Source: Novosphingobium sp. CF614
GTDB taxonomy: Bacteria; Pseudomonadota; Alphaproteobacteria; Sphingomonadales; Sphingomonadaceae
Direction: 5' to 3'
NCBI RefSeq assembly: GCF_900113255.1
Contig: NZ_FOOR01000002.1
Location: 62,001-126,000, forward strand
DNA length: 64,000 nucleotides
Below, piece after piece: positions 53,490 through 62,223 of this stretch (its first letter is position 1; each line of letters opens with the position of its first letter). The notes below the pieces were generated by a model. The model had not been told where the DNA came from and searched no databases. It saw only the letters and a list, made by a program, of their open reading frames with translations. The translations under genes and the position numbers were made by a program.

Positions 53490-54209
53490 TCAAAGACCCT
53501 TGCAAGCCGGCTCGCTCGGCTTTTCAACCGCACGCTCCGACGCTTCGTGGCTGGCGTCGACCAGCGCCTGGACTTGCGCACGCAGCGCCGCGACCTGCTC
53601 CTCCAGTTCGTCCACGCGCTGGTTGCCGACCGGCTCACACGGTTCCTTGCAGGGCGTGCCATAGGGCATGAAGTCCTTCGCCCAGGTCTCGGCCTTGACC
53701 AGTGTCGAGCGTGCCTTGACGCCGATCATCGTCGCCCCCTCGGGCACGTCCTCGGTCACGACCGCGCTGGCGCCGATCCGCGCGCGCCTGCCGATGGTGA
53801 CCGGGCCGATGATCTGCGCGCCGGAACCGACGATGACATTATCGAGCAGGGTCGGGTGACGCTTGCCGCCAACGCCGTTGGTCGGGTTCGAACCGCCCAG
53901 CGTCACGCACTGGTAGATGGTCACGTTGTCCCCGATCTGGGCCGTTTCGCCGATCACGGTGAAGCCGTGGTCGATGAAGAAGTTCTTCCCGATCGTTGCC
54001 CCCGGGTGGATGTCGATCGCGGTAAGGAAGCGCGAAAAGTGGTTGACCATGCGCGCCAGGAAAAACAGCCGCGCCCTGAACAGGCCATGCGCGATCCTGT
54101 GCCAGAACAGCGCCCATACGCCGGGATAGAGCAGCACTTCCCAACGCGAACGCGGCGCCGGGTCACGCGCGACGACGGAATCCAGATAGCGGACAAGATT
54201 ACCCAGCAT
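53490..54209 (-). CDS. cysE: Serine O-acetyltransferase
   Basis: A 239-residue enzyme making O-acetylserine for cysteine synthesis. Left-handed beta-helix repeats include the catalytic IDIHPGATIGKNFFIDHG segment (catalytic His pair) and GGKRHPTLLDN. It has the shorter (EpsC-type) length, with a C-terminal coiled-coil-like tail (QRVDELEEQVAALRAQVQAL) that is unusual. It consumes sulfide derived from the sulfate imported by the 44-48 kb transporter, though the genes are separate. Confidence 0.95.
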   Translation of the reverse strand: MLGNLVRYLDSVVARDPAPRSRWEVLLYPGVWALFWHRIAHGLFRARLFFLARMVNHFSRFLTAIDIHPGATIGKNFFIDHGFTVIGETAQIGDNVTIYQCVTLGGSNPTNGVGGKRHPTLLDNVIVGSGAQIIGPVTIGRRARIGASAVVTEDVPEGATMIGVKARSTLVKAETWAKDFMPYGTPCKEPCEPVGNQRVDELEEQVAALRAQVQALVDASHEASERAVEKPSEPACKGL

Positions 54210-54286
54210 CGCCCGTAACTCCCATCAATCGACCCGCGTTGCAACCATTCGGCCTGTCATGGCGCAAGCGCGGCCCGCATTCCTCC

Positions 54287-54901
54287 TTAGAAGTCGCCGC
54301 CTTTAGTCTCAATCAACGCGTCGCGCCAGATCGCCATTGTCGGCGCCTGCTTCCGCTCCAGGCTGAGCCGGTCGATCGCGGCGACCAGACGTTCGACGCC
54401 CAGATGGCTACGTTCGCATCGTCCTACAAGATATTGGGTTGCGGATTGGTCAAGAACCAGCCCGCGCATTTCGGCATGGACTTCCATCAGCGCCGCAAGC
54501 ATCTCGTCATCGGGTTCGCCGATCTCCAGTTCCAGCGCCGCGCCCAGCCGCGAGGCGAGATCGGGCAGGCGGATATGCCACTGCCCCTCGCCCGTGCCGC
54601 GCTTGTCGCCGGTCACGATCAACAAGGGCCGGCCCGTTTCCTGCGCACGGTTCCAGCGGTGAAACAGCGCGTCCTCATCGACGCCCCGCGCATCGTCGAC
54701 GGCATCGCCCAGCCCGGTCTGGACGAACCACCGGGCCAGCAGCGACTTGCCCGAGCGCGGCGGACCGGTGAGCACGGCGGTGTGGAACGGCCATCGGCCC
54801 GGCTCCATCAGCGCGTCGAGCACGGCGGTATTGGCATTGCCGACGACGATGCGTGGCGGACTGTCGCTCGCGGAGGACAGCGGAAGGGCGATCTGCCTCA
54901 C
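54287..54901 (-). CDS. hdaA: Hda-like regulatory inactivation of DnaA protein
   Basis: A 204-residue AAA+ protein similar to DnaA domain III. The N-terminal QIALPL is the clamp-binding motif. P-loop GPPRSGKSLLARW near residue 46; DnaA-like end. Hda with the sliding clamp stimulates ATP hydrolysis on DnaA and prevents re-initiation. It is next to the conserved hypothetical and divergent purM, the usual alphaproteobacterial arrangement. Confidence 0.9.
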   Translation of the reverse strand: MRQIALPLSSASDSPPRIVVGNANTAVLDALMEPGRWPFHTAVLTGPPRSGKSLLARWFVQTGLGDAVDDARGVDEDALFHRWNRAQETGRPLLIVTGDKRGTGEGQWHIRLPDLASRLGAALELEIGEPDDEMLAALMEVHAEMRGLVLDQSATQYLVGRCERSHLGVERLVAAIDRLSLERKQAPTMAIWRDALIETKGGDF

Positions 54902-54913
54902 GGCTCGATGCCC

Positions 54914-56191
54914 CTAGCGACTGATTTTCAGCGCGCCGCCGCCGCTCGAAACCTTCCAGCCCTGCGCGCGAAGGGCAGCGGCAAGGCGTTCCGATCCACC
55001 CGCAACAGTCACGCGCATCACCGAAGTGCCGCCGATCGCCAGGCTTACGGTCGCCGCGCCTTGCACCCCCGGCGTGCCGCGCACCGCTGCCAGCGCCGCA
55101 TCGACAGCGGCGGCATCGGGTGTCGCGAACTGGACCGAAACGATCTCGGTCGCCCCGGCGGTGACATTTTCCGGCTGGATGGTGGGTGCGGCCGGCGGGG
55201 CCGTGCCGGGCCGCATGCCATCGTCCTGCGGCATCAGCGCGGTCCGCAGCTGCTCGAAGGCACGATCAAGCGTGACGCGACCGCTGTTGAGCGTCGGATC
55301 AGGCTGGAGCAGCCCTTGCGCCAGCGCGTCGCGGTACAGCCCGTCCACCCGCAGCACGGCCTGGTCCAGCATCTTGGGCAGGTCCTGCTCGCTGTTCGCC
55401 GTCATCGTGAAACTGCCGAGGAACTTGTCGTCAAGGCCGTAGCGCGCCGTGAATGTTCCCTTGATCGGCCCCCCCGGCCATTGCCGCTCCAGCCGCGCGA
55501 CCGGAACGACCACCTCGGCGGCGTCAAACTGCCCGAGCACGGTGCGCCACCACAGGCGGCTGCGGCGACCGGGCTGGCCAGCGGTGAGGATCAGCGATTC
55601 GCCGCCCGCGCCGACCGGCCTTACATAGTCCACCGGGCTTGCCGCGGCCTGGAATTCCGCCCATGCCCGCTGCCAGGGCCCGCGCACTTCGAACACTTGC
55701 CCCACGCCAGCCGAGTAGAGCACCGGGATCACCAGCATCGGCACCGAACGCGGGCCGGTTCCCGCCGAACTGCCGACATACTGCCCGGCCTTGCTCTTGT
55801 CGAAGATCACGCCCAGCCGGCCAATGTAGCGATGCGGGCCAACCTGTTCCCGTTCGATCACCACCGAGGAAACCATCGCGTCGATCGATTCGGCCGGCAT
55901 GTCGGGCCCGCCGAGTTTCTTCCAGGCCTGCTGCTCGGCCAGTTTCCAACCCTCGATCCGGGCTTCGGCGCCGCTCTTGCCGGAGACGTCCACCTCTATG
56001 CCGTTGACCTGGATATCCTCGGAATTGGCGAGCGGCGCGATGCCGCGATCACCCTCGATCTGCGCCACGAGACGGGCGCCGCCGATGCCCGCGAGCGCCA
56101 GCACGGCCGCGGCCGCCAGCATCGCCGCCGCGCGCTTGCCCTGCCCTTTGCGGACAGGCCGCAGGAATTTGGGGGAGATCGTGATCGCCAT
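54914..56191 (-). CDS. conserved exported/membrane hypothetical protein
   Basis: A 425-residue protein with one N-terminal membrane segment (about residues 22-45), so it is anchored or secreted. No motif lets me assign activity; the C-terminal 70 residues repeat a beta-alpha pattern (VSVQFATPDAAAVDAALAAV then RVTVAGGSERLAAALRAQGW). Its place between hdaA and divergent purM is conserved in alphaproteobacteria (DUF2066-like). It is 12 bases upstream of hdaA, so the two probably share a transcript. Start at the ATG at 56191. Confidence 0.8.
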   Translation of the reverse strand: MAITISPKFLRPVRKGQGKRAAAMLAAAAVLALAGIGGARLVAQIEGDRGIAPLANSEDIQVNGIEVDVSGKSGAEARIEGWKLAEQQAWKKLGGPDMPAESIDAMVSSVVIEREQVGPHRYIGRLGVIFDKSKAGQYVGSSAGTGPRSVPMLVIPVLYSAGVGQVFEVRGPWQRAWAEFQAAASPVDYVRPVGAGGESLILTAGQPGRRSRLWWRTVLGQFDAAEVVVPVARLERQWPGGPIKGTFTARYGLDDKFLGSFTMTANSEQDLPKMLDQAVLRVDGLYRDALAQGLLQPDPTLNSGRVTLDRAFEQLRTALMPQDDGMRPGTAPPAAPTIQPENVTAGATEIVSVQFATPDAAAVDAALAAVRGTPGVQGAATVSLAIGGTSVMRVTVAGGSERLAAALRAQGWKVSSGGGALKISR

Positions 56192-56260
56192 TGTCGAAAC
56201 CGGGGGCCTTTTGCCCAAACGGCGATGGAAATCCAAGAAGTAAAGCGCTAGGCGGCGCGA

Positions 56261-57364
56261 ATGTCCGACGATAACCTTCCGAAGAGCTACAGCTACGAGC
56301 AGGCCGGCGTCTCGATCGCGGCCGGAAACGCGCTGGTCAAGGCCATCGCACCGCTGGCGAAAGCAACGGCCCGCCCCGGCGCGGACGCCGAGCTTGGCGG
56401 CTTCGGCGGCTTCTTCGATCCGCGCGCGGCGGGCTACAAGGATCCGCTGCTAGTCGCCGCGAACGATGGCGTGGGCACCAAGGTCAAGCTCGCCCTCGAT
56501 CATGACCGGCACGACCGGATCGGCATCGACCTGGTGGCCATGTGCGTCAACGATCTGATCGTGCAGGGTGCCGAACCGCTGTTCTTCCTCGACTACTTCG
56601 CCACCGGCAAGCTGGAAAACGGCGTCGCGGAGCGGGTCGTGGCCGGCATTGCCGAAGGTTGCCGCATGTCGGGCTGCGCGCTGATCGGCGGTGAGACCGC
56701 GGAAATGCCCGGCATGTACGCGGCGGGTGACTACGACCTCGCGGGTTTCTGCGTCGGCGCCGTGGAGCGCGGCGAGCAACTGACCGGAGACAAAGTGGCG
56801 ACGGGCGACGTGCTGCTGGGCCTGGCATCATCGGGCGTGCATTCGAACGGCTATTCGCTGGTGCGGCGCCTGGCGGCGGACAAGGGCTGGAAGCTCGATC
56901 GTCCGGCGCTGTTCGACCAGGAAGCGCTGCTGATCGACCTGCTGATCGCGCCCACCCGCATCTATGTGAAAAGCCTGCTGCCGTTCATCCGGGCCGGGCG
57001 GATTCACGCCCTGGCCCATGTGACCGGCGGCGGCCTGCTGGAAAACGTGCCGCGGGTATTGCCGGCCGGGCTGCACGCCCGGATCGACGCCGGCGCCTGG
57101 CCCCAGCCGCGCCTTATGGCCTTCCTCCAGGCGCAGGGCCATATCGAGCCGGCCGAGATGGCGCGCACGTTCAACTGCGGCATCGGCATGGTGCTGGCGG
57201 TTCCCGCCGACGATGCCGGCGCGCTCCAGGCCGACCTGGAAGCGGCCGGGGAGACCGTCTTCGTCATCGGCGCGATCGAGCCGGGCGACAAAGGCTGCAC
57301 GGTTCAGGGCTCGGCCGAAGTCTGGAGTGCGCGGGAAGGCTGGGAAGCCACGCACCTCGCCTAG
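56261..57364 (+). CDS. purM: Phosphoribosylformylglycinamidine cyclo-ligase
   Basis: A 367-residue AIR synthetase of purine synthesis. [46 protein letters not shown] and [11 protein letters not shown] are the ATP-binding and active-site segments; [16 protein letters not shown] and FNCGIGMVL follow. Precedes purN with a 72-bp gap that contains a ribosome site and short upstream frame. Confidence 0.97.
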   Translation: MSDDNLPKSYSYEQAGVSIAAGNALVKAIAPLAKATARPGADAELGGFGGFFDPRAAGYKDPLLVAANDGVGTKVKLALDHDRHDRIGIDLVAMCVNDLIVQGAEPLFFLDYFATGKLENGVAERVVAGIAEGCRMSGCALIGGETAEMPGMYAAGDYDLAGFCVGAVERGEQLTGDKVATGDVLLGLASSGVHSNGYSLVRRLAADKGWKLDRPALFDQEALLIDLLIAPTRIYVKSLLPFIRAGRIHALAHVTGGGLLENVPRVLPAGLHARIDAGAWPQPRLMAFLQAQGHIEPAEMARTFNCGIGMVLAVPADDAGALQADLEAAGETVFVIGAIEPGDKGCTVQGSAEVWSAREGWEATHLA

Positions 57365-57392
57365 AGCCAGATTTCGCCCGGAGGAGTAAGCG

Positions 57393-57440
57393 ATGCTGAA
57401 CCGAATTCAGCATGATGAAGCAAGGACCCGGAAAGCATGA
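57393..57440 (+). CDS. 15-residue upstream reading frame before purN
   Basis: GGAGGAG (57380-57386) lies 6 bases before an ATG at 57393 that opens a 15-codon frame (MLNRIQHDEARTRKA). The frame's TGA overlaps the purN ATG, so translation could couple to purN. The first bases form an ATGCTGAA/TTCAGCAT inverted repeat (57393-57413). Whether it is made, or the ribosome site belongs to an unusual leader, is not known. Confidence 0.35.
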   Translation: MLNRIQHDEARTRKA

Positions 57441-58387
57441 ACCGCGCCAAGGTCGCCGTCCTGATTTCCGGCAGCGGCACCAACATGGCGGCGCTGCTCT
57501 ATGCCAGCCGGGCGAAGGACTGCCCTTACGAGATCGTTCTCGTCGCCGCCAACGACCCCGCGGCGAAAGGCCTCCAACTCGCCGAAGCCGAAGGCGTCGC
57601 GACTTTCGCGCTCAGCCACAAGGGCATGGCTCGGGCCGAACATGACGCGGCGATGGATGCCGCGATCCGCGGTTCAGGCGCGCAGTGGGTGGCGCTGGCC
57701 GGCTACATGCGCATCCTGACGTCCGGGTTCGTGGCCGAATGGGAAGGCCGCATGGTCAACATCCACCCTTCCCTGCTGCCCAAATATACCGGATTGCACA
57801 CGCACCAGCGCGCGATCGAGGCGGGCGACAGCCATGGCGGCGTTACCGTCCACCTCGTCACCGCCGCGCTGGACGATGGCCCGATCCTTGGCCAGACGCC
57901 CGTGGCCATCCTGCCGGGCGACACGCCCGAAACGCTCGCCGCGCGGGTATTGATCGCCGAACACCAGCTCTATTCGCGCTGCCTGGCCGAACTGGTCACG
58001 CGCGAATCGCGTCCGGAGTGGCTGCTCGGACAAGTCCGGATACGCGCCCTGGCCCTGCCCGAGGCCGATGAGATTCTCAGCCACGGCATGCCGTGCTTCG
58101 GCATCGTGAAAGGCAAGAAGTTCGCGTATTTCTCCGCCGATCACCACGGTGACGGCCGCGTCGCGCTGCTCGTCAAGATCAGCGGCGCGGACGAACAGGT
58201 GATGCTGATCGAACAGGACGAGGAGCGCCATTTCCGCCCCGCCTACTTCGGCGACGGCTGGATCGGCATCCGCCTTGACCTTGGCGACAACGACTGGGAG
58301 TCGATTGGCGACCGGCTCGCCCGCTCGTGGCGGGCGGTGGCGCCAAAGAAACTCACCGCGCTGATGAACGCGGCCGACGAATTCTGA
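57437..58387 (+). CDS. purN: Phosphoribosylglycinamide formyltransferase fused to MmcQ/YjbR domain
   Basis: A 316-residue protein with two parts. Residues 1-190 are PurN (ISGSGTNMAALLYA, GYMRIL, NIHPSLLPKYTGLHTHQRAI, DDGPILGQTPV), which transfers a formyl group to GAR in purine synthesis. Residues 195-305 match the MmcQ/YjbR family (ALPEADEILSHGMPCFGI, FAYFSADHHGDGRVALLVKI, YFGDGWIGIRLD). PurN is usually about 190-220 residues, so the fusion is notable. Follows purM after 72 bases. Confidence 0.88.
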   Translation: MNRAKVAVLISGSGTNMAALLYASRAKDCPYEIVLVAANDPAAKGLQLAEAEGVATFALSHKGMARAEHDAAMDAAIRGSGAQWVALAGYMRILTSGFVAEWEGRMVNIHPSLLPKYTGLHTHQRAIEAGDSHGGVTVHLVTAALDDGPILGQTPVAILPGDTPETLAARVLIAEHQLYSRCLAELVTRESRPEWLLGQVRIRALALPEADEILSHGMPCFGIVKGKKFAYFSADHHGDGRVALLVKISGADEQVMLIEQDEERHFRPAYFGDGWIGIRLDLGDNDWESIGDRLARSWRAVAPKKLTALMNAADEF

Positions 58388-58421
58388 TCCGTCAGGTCCT
58401 GCCCCAAGTTCATGCCCCGGT

Positions 58422-58673
58422 TCACGCCGGCGTGCGCCGCGCCTCGCGAATCACGGCACCGAGCCGGTCGAGCAAAGCAAGCCGCTCCCTCTTGAGTTCC
58501 TCCACGCGCATATCGGAAGCAGCTTCAAGCTGAGCCTCGATCCGCATGATAACGTGGTTGACCTCTTTGTACCGGTCGGCAAGCGCCGAGAAATGTCCCT
58601 TCGTCTTGAGCCGATGCAACAGGTCAAGATCGTCCGGAAATTCGACGGCAAGATCGTGGGGCTTATGCGACAT
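58422..58673 (-). CDS. YdcH family protein (DUF465)
   Basis: An 83-residue small coiled-coil-like protein: HFSALADRYKEVNHVIMRIE and LKRERLALLDRL are typical of the YdcH/DUF465 family. Function unknown. I start at ATG 58673 with GAGGGAG upstream. Convergent with purN after 34 bases. Confidence 0.85.
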   Translation of the reverse strand: MSHKPHDLAVEFPDDLDLLHRLKTKGHFSALADRYKEVNHVIMRIEAQLEAASDMRVEELKRERLALLDRLGAVIREARRTPA

Positions 58674-58761
58674 CCCGGCTCCCTCTCGGCTGCAATGCAC
58701 CCAGTCCTAGGCGCCGCGCGCCCACGGCGCCTTGCGCGAAATCAACCCCGCACCGGCCGGA

Positions 58762-59007
58762 TCAGATTTCCGAGTAATCCACCATCGGCCGGCTTTCACG
58801 GGTGCCGCGGTAAAGCTTGTCCGGCTCCTTGGGATCGCCGGCAATCATCACGTAGTCATCATGGACTTCCACCAAAGTGCCGACGAAGGGAAAGCCCACC
58901 AGGCTGCCGTTGACGCGGTAGCTGACAATATCGCCGATCTTGAAAGCCTTCTCGTCGAAGTTGAATTCGAACGGACAAGCCTCGCCTGCCTCACCCATGC
59001 CTTGCAT
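58762..59007 (-). CDS. small conserved hypothetical protein
   Basis: An 81-residue soluble protein that I do not recognise. The middle FKIGDIVSYRVNGSLVGFPFVGTLVEVHDDYVMI suggests a small beta-barrel (SH3-like). It has a good AAAGGAG ribosome site 7 bases upstream of the ATG. Same strand as the YdcH gene. Confidence 0.75.
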   Translation of the reverse strand: MQGMGEAGEACPFEFNFDEKAFKIGDIVSYRVNGSLVGFPFVGTLVEVHDDYVMIAGDPKEPDKLYRGTRESRPMVDYSEI

Positions 59008-59106
59008 CGCAGTTCTCCTTTGGGGGTAAACTACCGCAATGGCCCAGCCTCGATCAAATGCAAATGACTCAAGCCCTGGCCTCGACCGGTTCAGTGCCCT
59101 GCGAAA

Positions 59107-59388
59107 TCAATCAGGCCGCGCTGCGGACTGGGGGCAATGTCCTTCGTCCGCCTTGTCTTCAGCTGGGGAGCAACGTGCGGTGGCCTGGACGCCGGAGGAG
59201 GAAGCCGCAACGGCATCGCCTTTGGCAGGCGCCACGCCGTTTCGGTCCCCACCGACGGTTTCCGCATCGAATACGCGGTGCGAATCGCATCCTGCCAGGA
59301 CGAGGCCGAATGCAAGCGGAGCCGTTCCGGTCATCCGCCGCATCCGAATGCTGACCGGCGACTTGCCCCGCCTTGCCGAGGCGATCAT
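59107..59388 (-). CDS. possible small lipoprotein
   Basis: A 93-residue frame whose ATG overlaps the stop of the upstream 44-residue frame (ATGA). From about residue 17 it reads MRRMTGTAPLAFGLVLAGC, a plausible lipobox, followed by a polar Ala/Asp/Gly-rich tail with two more Cys. No clear ribosome site and no family recognised; composition could be coincidental. Confidence 0.3.
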   Translation of the reverse strand: MIASARRGKSPVSIRMRRMTGTAPLAFGLVLAGCDSHRVFDAETVGGDRNGVAPAKGDAVAASSSGVQATARCSPAEDKADEGHCPQSAARPD

Positions 59389-59519
59389 TGCCGTGCGGCA
59401 GCCTTGGTCGCCGCGGAGCCGGGCGAAGCTTGCTGCTTGTCCCTATGCGCCGCATGCGATGTCAGCACCGCGCCGGCAAAGGAAATCGTGGCGGCAACAA
59501 GAAACGTCCAGCGGATCAT
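59385..59519 (-). CDS. small exported peptide, hypothetical
   Basis: A 44-residue frame, too short for common gene callers: MIRWTFLVAATISFAGAVL then TSHAAHRDKQQASPGSAATK. It has a signal peptide or membrane segment and a basic polar tail, with AGGGG 8 bases before the ATG. Its stop overlaps the next tentative frame. Function unknown. Confidence 0.45.
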   Translation of the reverse strand: MIRWTFLVAATISFAGAVLTSHAAHRDKQQASPGSAATKAAARQ

Positions 59520-59629
59520 GGTCAGGCCCCTTTCGGAAAGCCGGATATGCCACGGGCAGAACCATCACCACACCAGCATTCGGCTATCGGAGCAATTTCT
59601 AGGACCATCAACGATTCGCGGCAAAGGAA

Positions 59630-59653
59630 AAGGCCGCCAAATCCGGCGGCCTT
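59630..59653 (-). terminator. rho-independent terminator of ndk
   Basis: AAGGCCGCC and GGCGGCCTT pair perfectly around a 6-base loop and are followed on the minus strand by TTTCCTTT-like sequence. It lies 30 bases past the ndk stop. Confidence 0.8.
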
Positions 59654-59682
59654 CCTCATTGTTACCAATAATTAATCGGCAA

Positions 59683-60105
59683 TCAGCCGACGATTTCTTC
59701 CGGCTTGAAGAAATAGGCGATCTCGATCGCGGCATTTTCCTCCGAGTCCGAACCGTGGACCGAGTTGGCCTCGATGGATTCCGCGTAAGTCTTGCGGATG
59801 GTGCCTTCGTCGGCGTTCTCGGGGTTGGTGGCGCCCATCACGTCGCGGTTGCGCTTCACGGCGTCCTCGCCCTCAAGCACCTGGACCACGACCGGGCCCG
59901 AAATCATGAACGCGACAAGGTCGTTAAAGAACGGACGTTCCTTGTGGACCGCGTAGAAGCCCTCGGCCTGCTCCTTGCTCATGTGGATGCGCTTGGAGGC
60001 AACGACGCGCAGGCCGGCCTCTTCCAGCATCCTGGTCACGGCGCCGGTCAGGTTGCGGCGGGTGGCGTCGGGCTTGATGATCGAAAAGGTGCGGGTAACC
60101 GCCAT
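59683..60105 (-). CDS. ndk: Nucleoside diphosphate kinase
   Basis: A 140-residue kinase balancing nucleoside triphosphates. [15 protein letters not shown] at the N-terminus; the active-site His is in [12 protein letters not shown] near residue 115. Single gene with its own terminator. holC lies upstream on the same strand. Confidence 0.97.
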   Translation of the reverse strand: MAVTRTFSIIKPDATRRNLTGAVTRMLEEAGLRVVASKRIHMSKEQAEGFYAVHKERPFFNDLVAFMISGPVVVQVLEGEDAVKRNRDVMGATNPENADEGTIRKTYAESIEANSVHGSDSEENAAIEIAYFFKPEEIVG

Positions 60106-60212
60106 GTCGGGTTCCTTGCTGAATTGCGGGCGAAATCAGGGACGAAATCGAGGAGTTGTAATCGTTCGCGCGGGGCCCCTAGCCGGGTTTGCGGGGCGCC
60201 GCAAGAATAGGT

Positions 60213-60650
60213 TCATCCCGCCTTCACCCAGCGCCCGCCCTCTTGCTTCCAATATTCCTGTTCAATGCCCTGCCGCCCGCGCAGGTCGCGCCAGACCCGG
60301 CGCGCTTCCTGCACGGTGGCATCGTCGAACAAGTAGAACGTGCGCGCGAAAGGCTGCTCCCCCTCGCGCCACACCCCGTCGGCAAGGGCAAGGTAGGTGG
60401 CCCGGTTGGCGGGCCGGGGGACTTCGGACAGGAGAATCGGCTGGCGATCCTCCTGTCCCTCGCCGGCATGGCCGTTGGCCAGGAACGTCTCGCCCCCGAG
60501 CGACCAGAGCGCGCGGGAAATACGGTCTCGCTGCGGCGCGTCGGCGGACACCACCAGCAGCCGCCTGCCTTCGGCAAGCGTCTTGCGCGCGATCAGCGGC
60601 AAAACCGCTTCCGCAGGATCGCGGCTGAGCTGATAGAACAGCACGCGCAC
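60213..60650 (-). CDS. holC: DNA polymerase III chi subunit
   Basis: A 145-residue clamp-loader accessory protein. VLFYQLSRDP at the start, RRLLVVSADAPQRDRISRALW, and the terminal EYWKQEGGRWVKAG are typical. It binds single-strand-binding protein and psi. GTG start. pepA lies just upstream on the same strand. Confidence 0.88.
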   Translation of the reverse strand: MRVLFYQLSRDPAEAVLPLIARKTLAEGRRLLVVSADAPQRDRISRALWSLGGETFLANGHAGEGQEDRQPILLSEVPRPANRATYLALADGVWREGEQPFARTFYLFDDATVQEARRVWRDLRGRQGIEQEYWKQEGGRWVKAG

Positions 60651-60664
60651 CTACCGCGCGCCCG

Positions 60665-62128
60665 TCAAGCCTCGAGCGCGTCGCGCACGAAGCGGTCGAG
60701 CAAACGCACGCCGAACCCGGTCGCACCCTTGTCCCAGGTCGCGCCCGGCTTGTCGGCCCACACGGTGCCGGCGATATCGAGGTGCGCCCAGGGCGTATCG
60801 TTCTCGATGAAGCGCTTGAGGAACTGCGCGGCGGTGATCGAACCGCCGAAACGGCCGCCGACGTTCTTCATGTCGGCGATCGGGCTTTCGAGCTGCTTGT
60901 CGTAGGCGGTGCCCATCGGGAAACGCCAGAGCCGGTCGCCGGTGGCCTCGCCGGCGGCGGACAACGCCGCCGCGAGTTCATCGCTGTTCGAAAACAGGCC
61001 GGCATATTCGTGCGCGAGCGCGGCGATGATCGCGCCGGTCAGCGTCGCGAGATCGACGATCCGGGTCGGAGAGTATTCGCGCTGTACCCAGGTAAGCGCG
61101 TCGCACAAGACCAGGCGGCCCTCGGCATCGGTGTTGATGACCTCTATGGTCTGGCCGGAAAGCGAGGTCACCACGTCACCCGGGCGCTGGGCATTGCCGT
61201 CGGGCATGTTCTCCACGAGACCGCAGACGCCCACCACGTTGGCCTTGGCCTTGCGCAGCGCGAGCGCGAGCATGGTGCCGGCCACCGCGCCGGCCCCGCC
61301 CATGTCCCACTTCATGTCCTCCATCCCCGCAGGCGGCTTCAGGCTGATGCCGCCGGTATCGAAGGTCACCCCCTTGCCGACGAAGGCGACCGGCTTGCCG
61401 CCCTCCGCGCCGCCGCTCCATTCCATCACCAGCAGCCGTGCCGGACGCACCGAGCCTTTGGCGACGCCGAGCAGCGATCCCATGCCGAGCGCGGCCATTT
61501 CGTCATCGTCCAGTACCCGGATCTTCAGGCCGGTGCCGTCCATCTTCTCCCGGCAACGCGCGACGAACGTCTCGGGATAGATGGTATTGGCCGGTTCGGT
61601 AACGAGTTCGCGCGTGAACGCCACGCCGGTCGCCACCGCCTGCTCGATTTCCCACAGTGCCTCGGTCCCTTCGGGCGCGCCGACCACCAATATCCGGTCA
61701 AGGCTTGGCTTCTTGTCATCGGTCAGCTTGGTACGATAGACGTCATGCCGCCATGAACGCAGCACCGCGCCCAGCAACGCGCCGCCGGCTTCCTCGGCGG
61801 AGAGGCCCGCACCGGTAAGGTCCAGCGTCAGTTCGGCCTCGCCCGAAACCAGGTATTTCGCCACGATCGCCGCGCCGGCCTTCTCGATCGCGCCGCTGCG
61901 GTCCTTGGCATCCGCCGCGCCGATCCCCGCGAGCGCGATGCGCACGACCTTGCCATCCCGTTCGGCAAACCCTTCGAACATCTGCCCGCCCTTGCCCGAA
62001 AAGCGCGCCATCTTCGCAGCCTCGGCCAGGACCGGCTCGAGATCGGCGGGCACCGCGTCCTGATTGACGAGACGGGCAACAAGACGCGCGGGTGAGGGAG
62101 CCGACGCGTCGAGGAACTGGATCTGCAT
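60665..62128 (-). CDS. pepA: Leucyl aminopeptidase
   Basis: A 487-residue M17 metallo-aminopeptidase. GKGVTFDTGGISLKP and the signature NTDAEGRLVLCDAL near residue 335 carry the two-metal site; the N-terminal macro-like domain spans about 1-160. Forms hexamers and releases N-terminal amino acids in the cytosol. I start at the ATG at 62128 with AGGAG 6 bases upstream. Its holC neighbour is 14 bases away. Divergent from lptD. Confidence 0.95.
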   Translation of the reverse strand: MQIQFLDASAPSPARLVARLVNQDAVPADLEPVLAEAAKMARFSGKGGQMFEGFAERDGKVVRIALAGIGAADAKDRSGAIEKAGAAIVAKYLVSGEAELTLDLTGAGLSAEEAGGALLGAVLRSWRHDVYRTKLTDDKKPSLDRILVVGAPEGTEALWEIEQAVATGVAFTRELVTEPANTIYPETFVARCREKMDGTGLKIRVLDDDEMAALGMGSLLGVAKGSVRPARLLVMEWSGGAEGGKPVAFVGKGVTFDTGGISLKPPAGMEDMKWDMGGAGAVAGTMLALALRKAKANVVGVCGLVENMPDGNAQRPGDVVTSLSGQTIEVINTDAEGRLVLCDALTWVQREYSPTRIVDLATLTGAIIAALAHEYAGLFSNSDELAAALSAAGEATGDRLWRFPMGTAYDKQLESPIADMKNVGGRFGGSITAAQFLKRFIENDTPWAHLDIAGTVWADKPGATWDKGATGFGVRLLDRFVRDALEA

Positions 62129-62223
62129 GGAATCTCCTGGAATTTCGCGGTGGAGCGCCGAACTTGTGCGCTTCACCGCATGACTGGATTGCAGTTAGGC
62201 ACAGGCGATGCGATAGGCAAGCC

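Larger units (their letters stand above)
59008..59682. other. 675-bp region with only tentative small genes
   Basis: It holds two tentative minus-strand small frames (59385-59519 and 59107-59388) and the ndk terminator at 59630-59653. No other gene, repeat or RNA is recognised. Confidence 0.5.
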
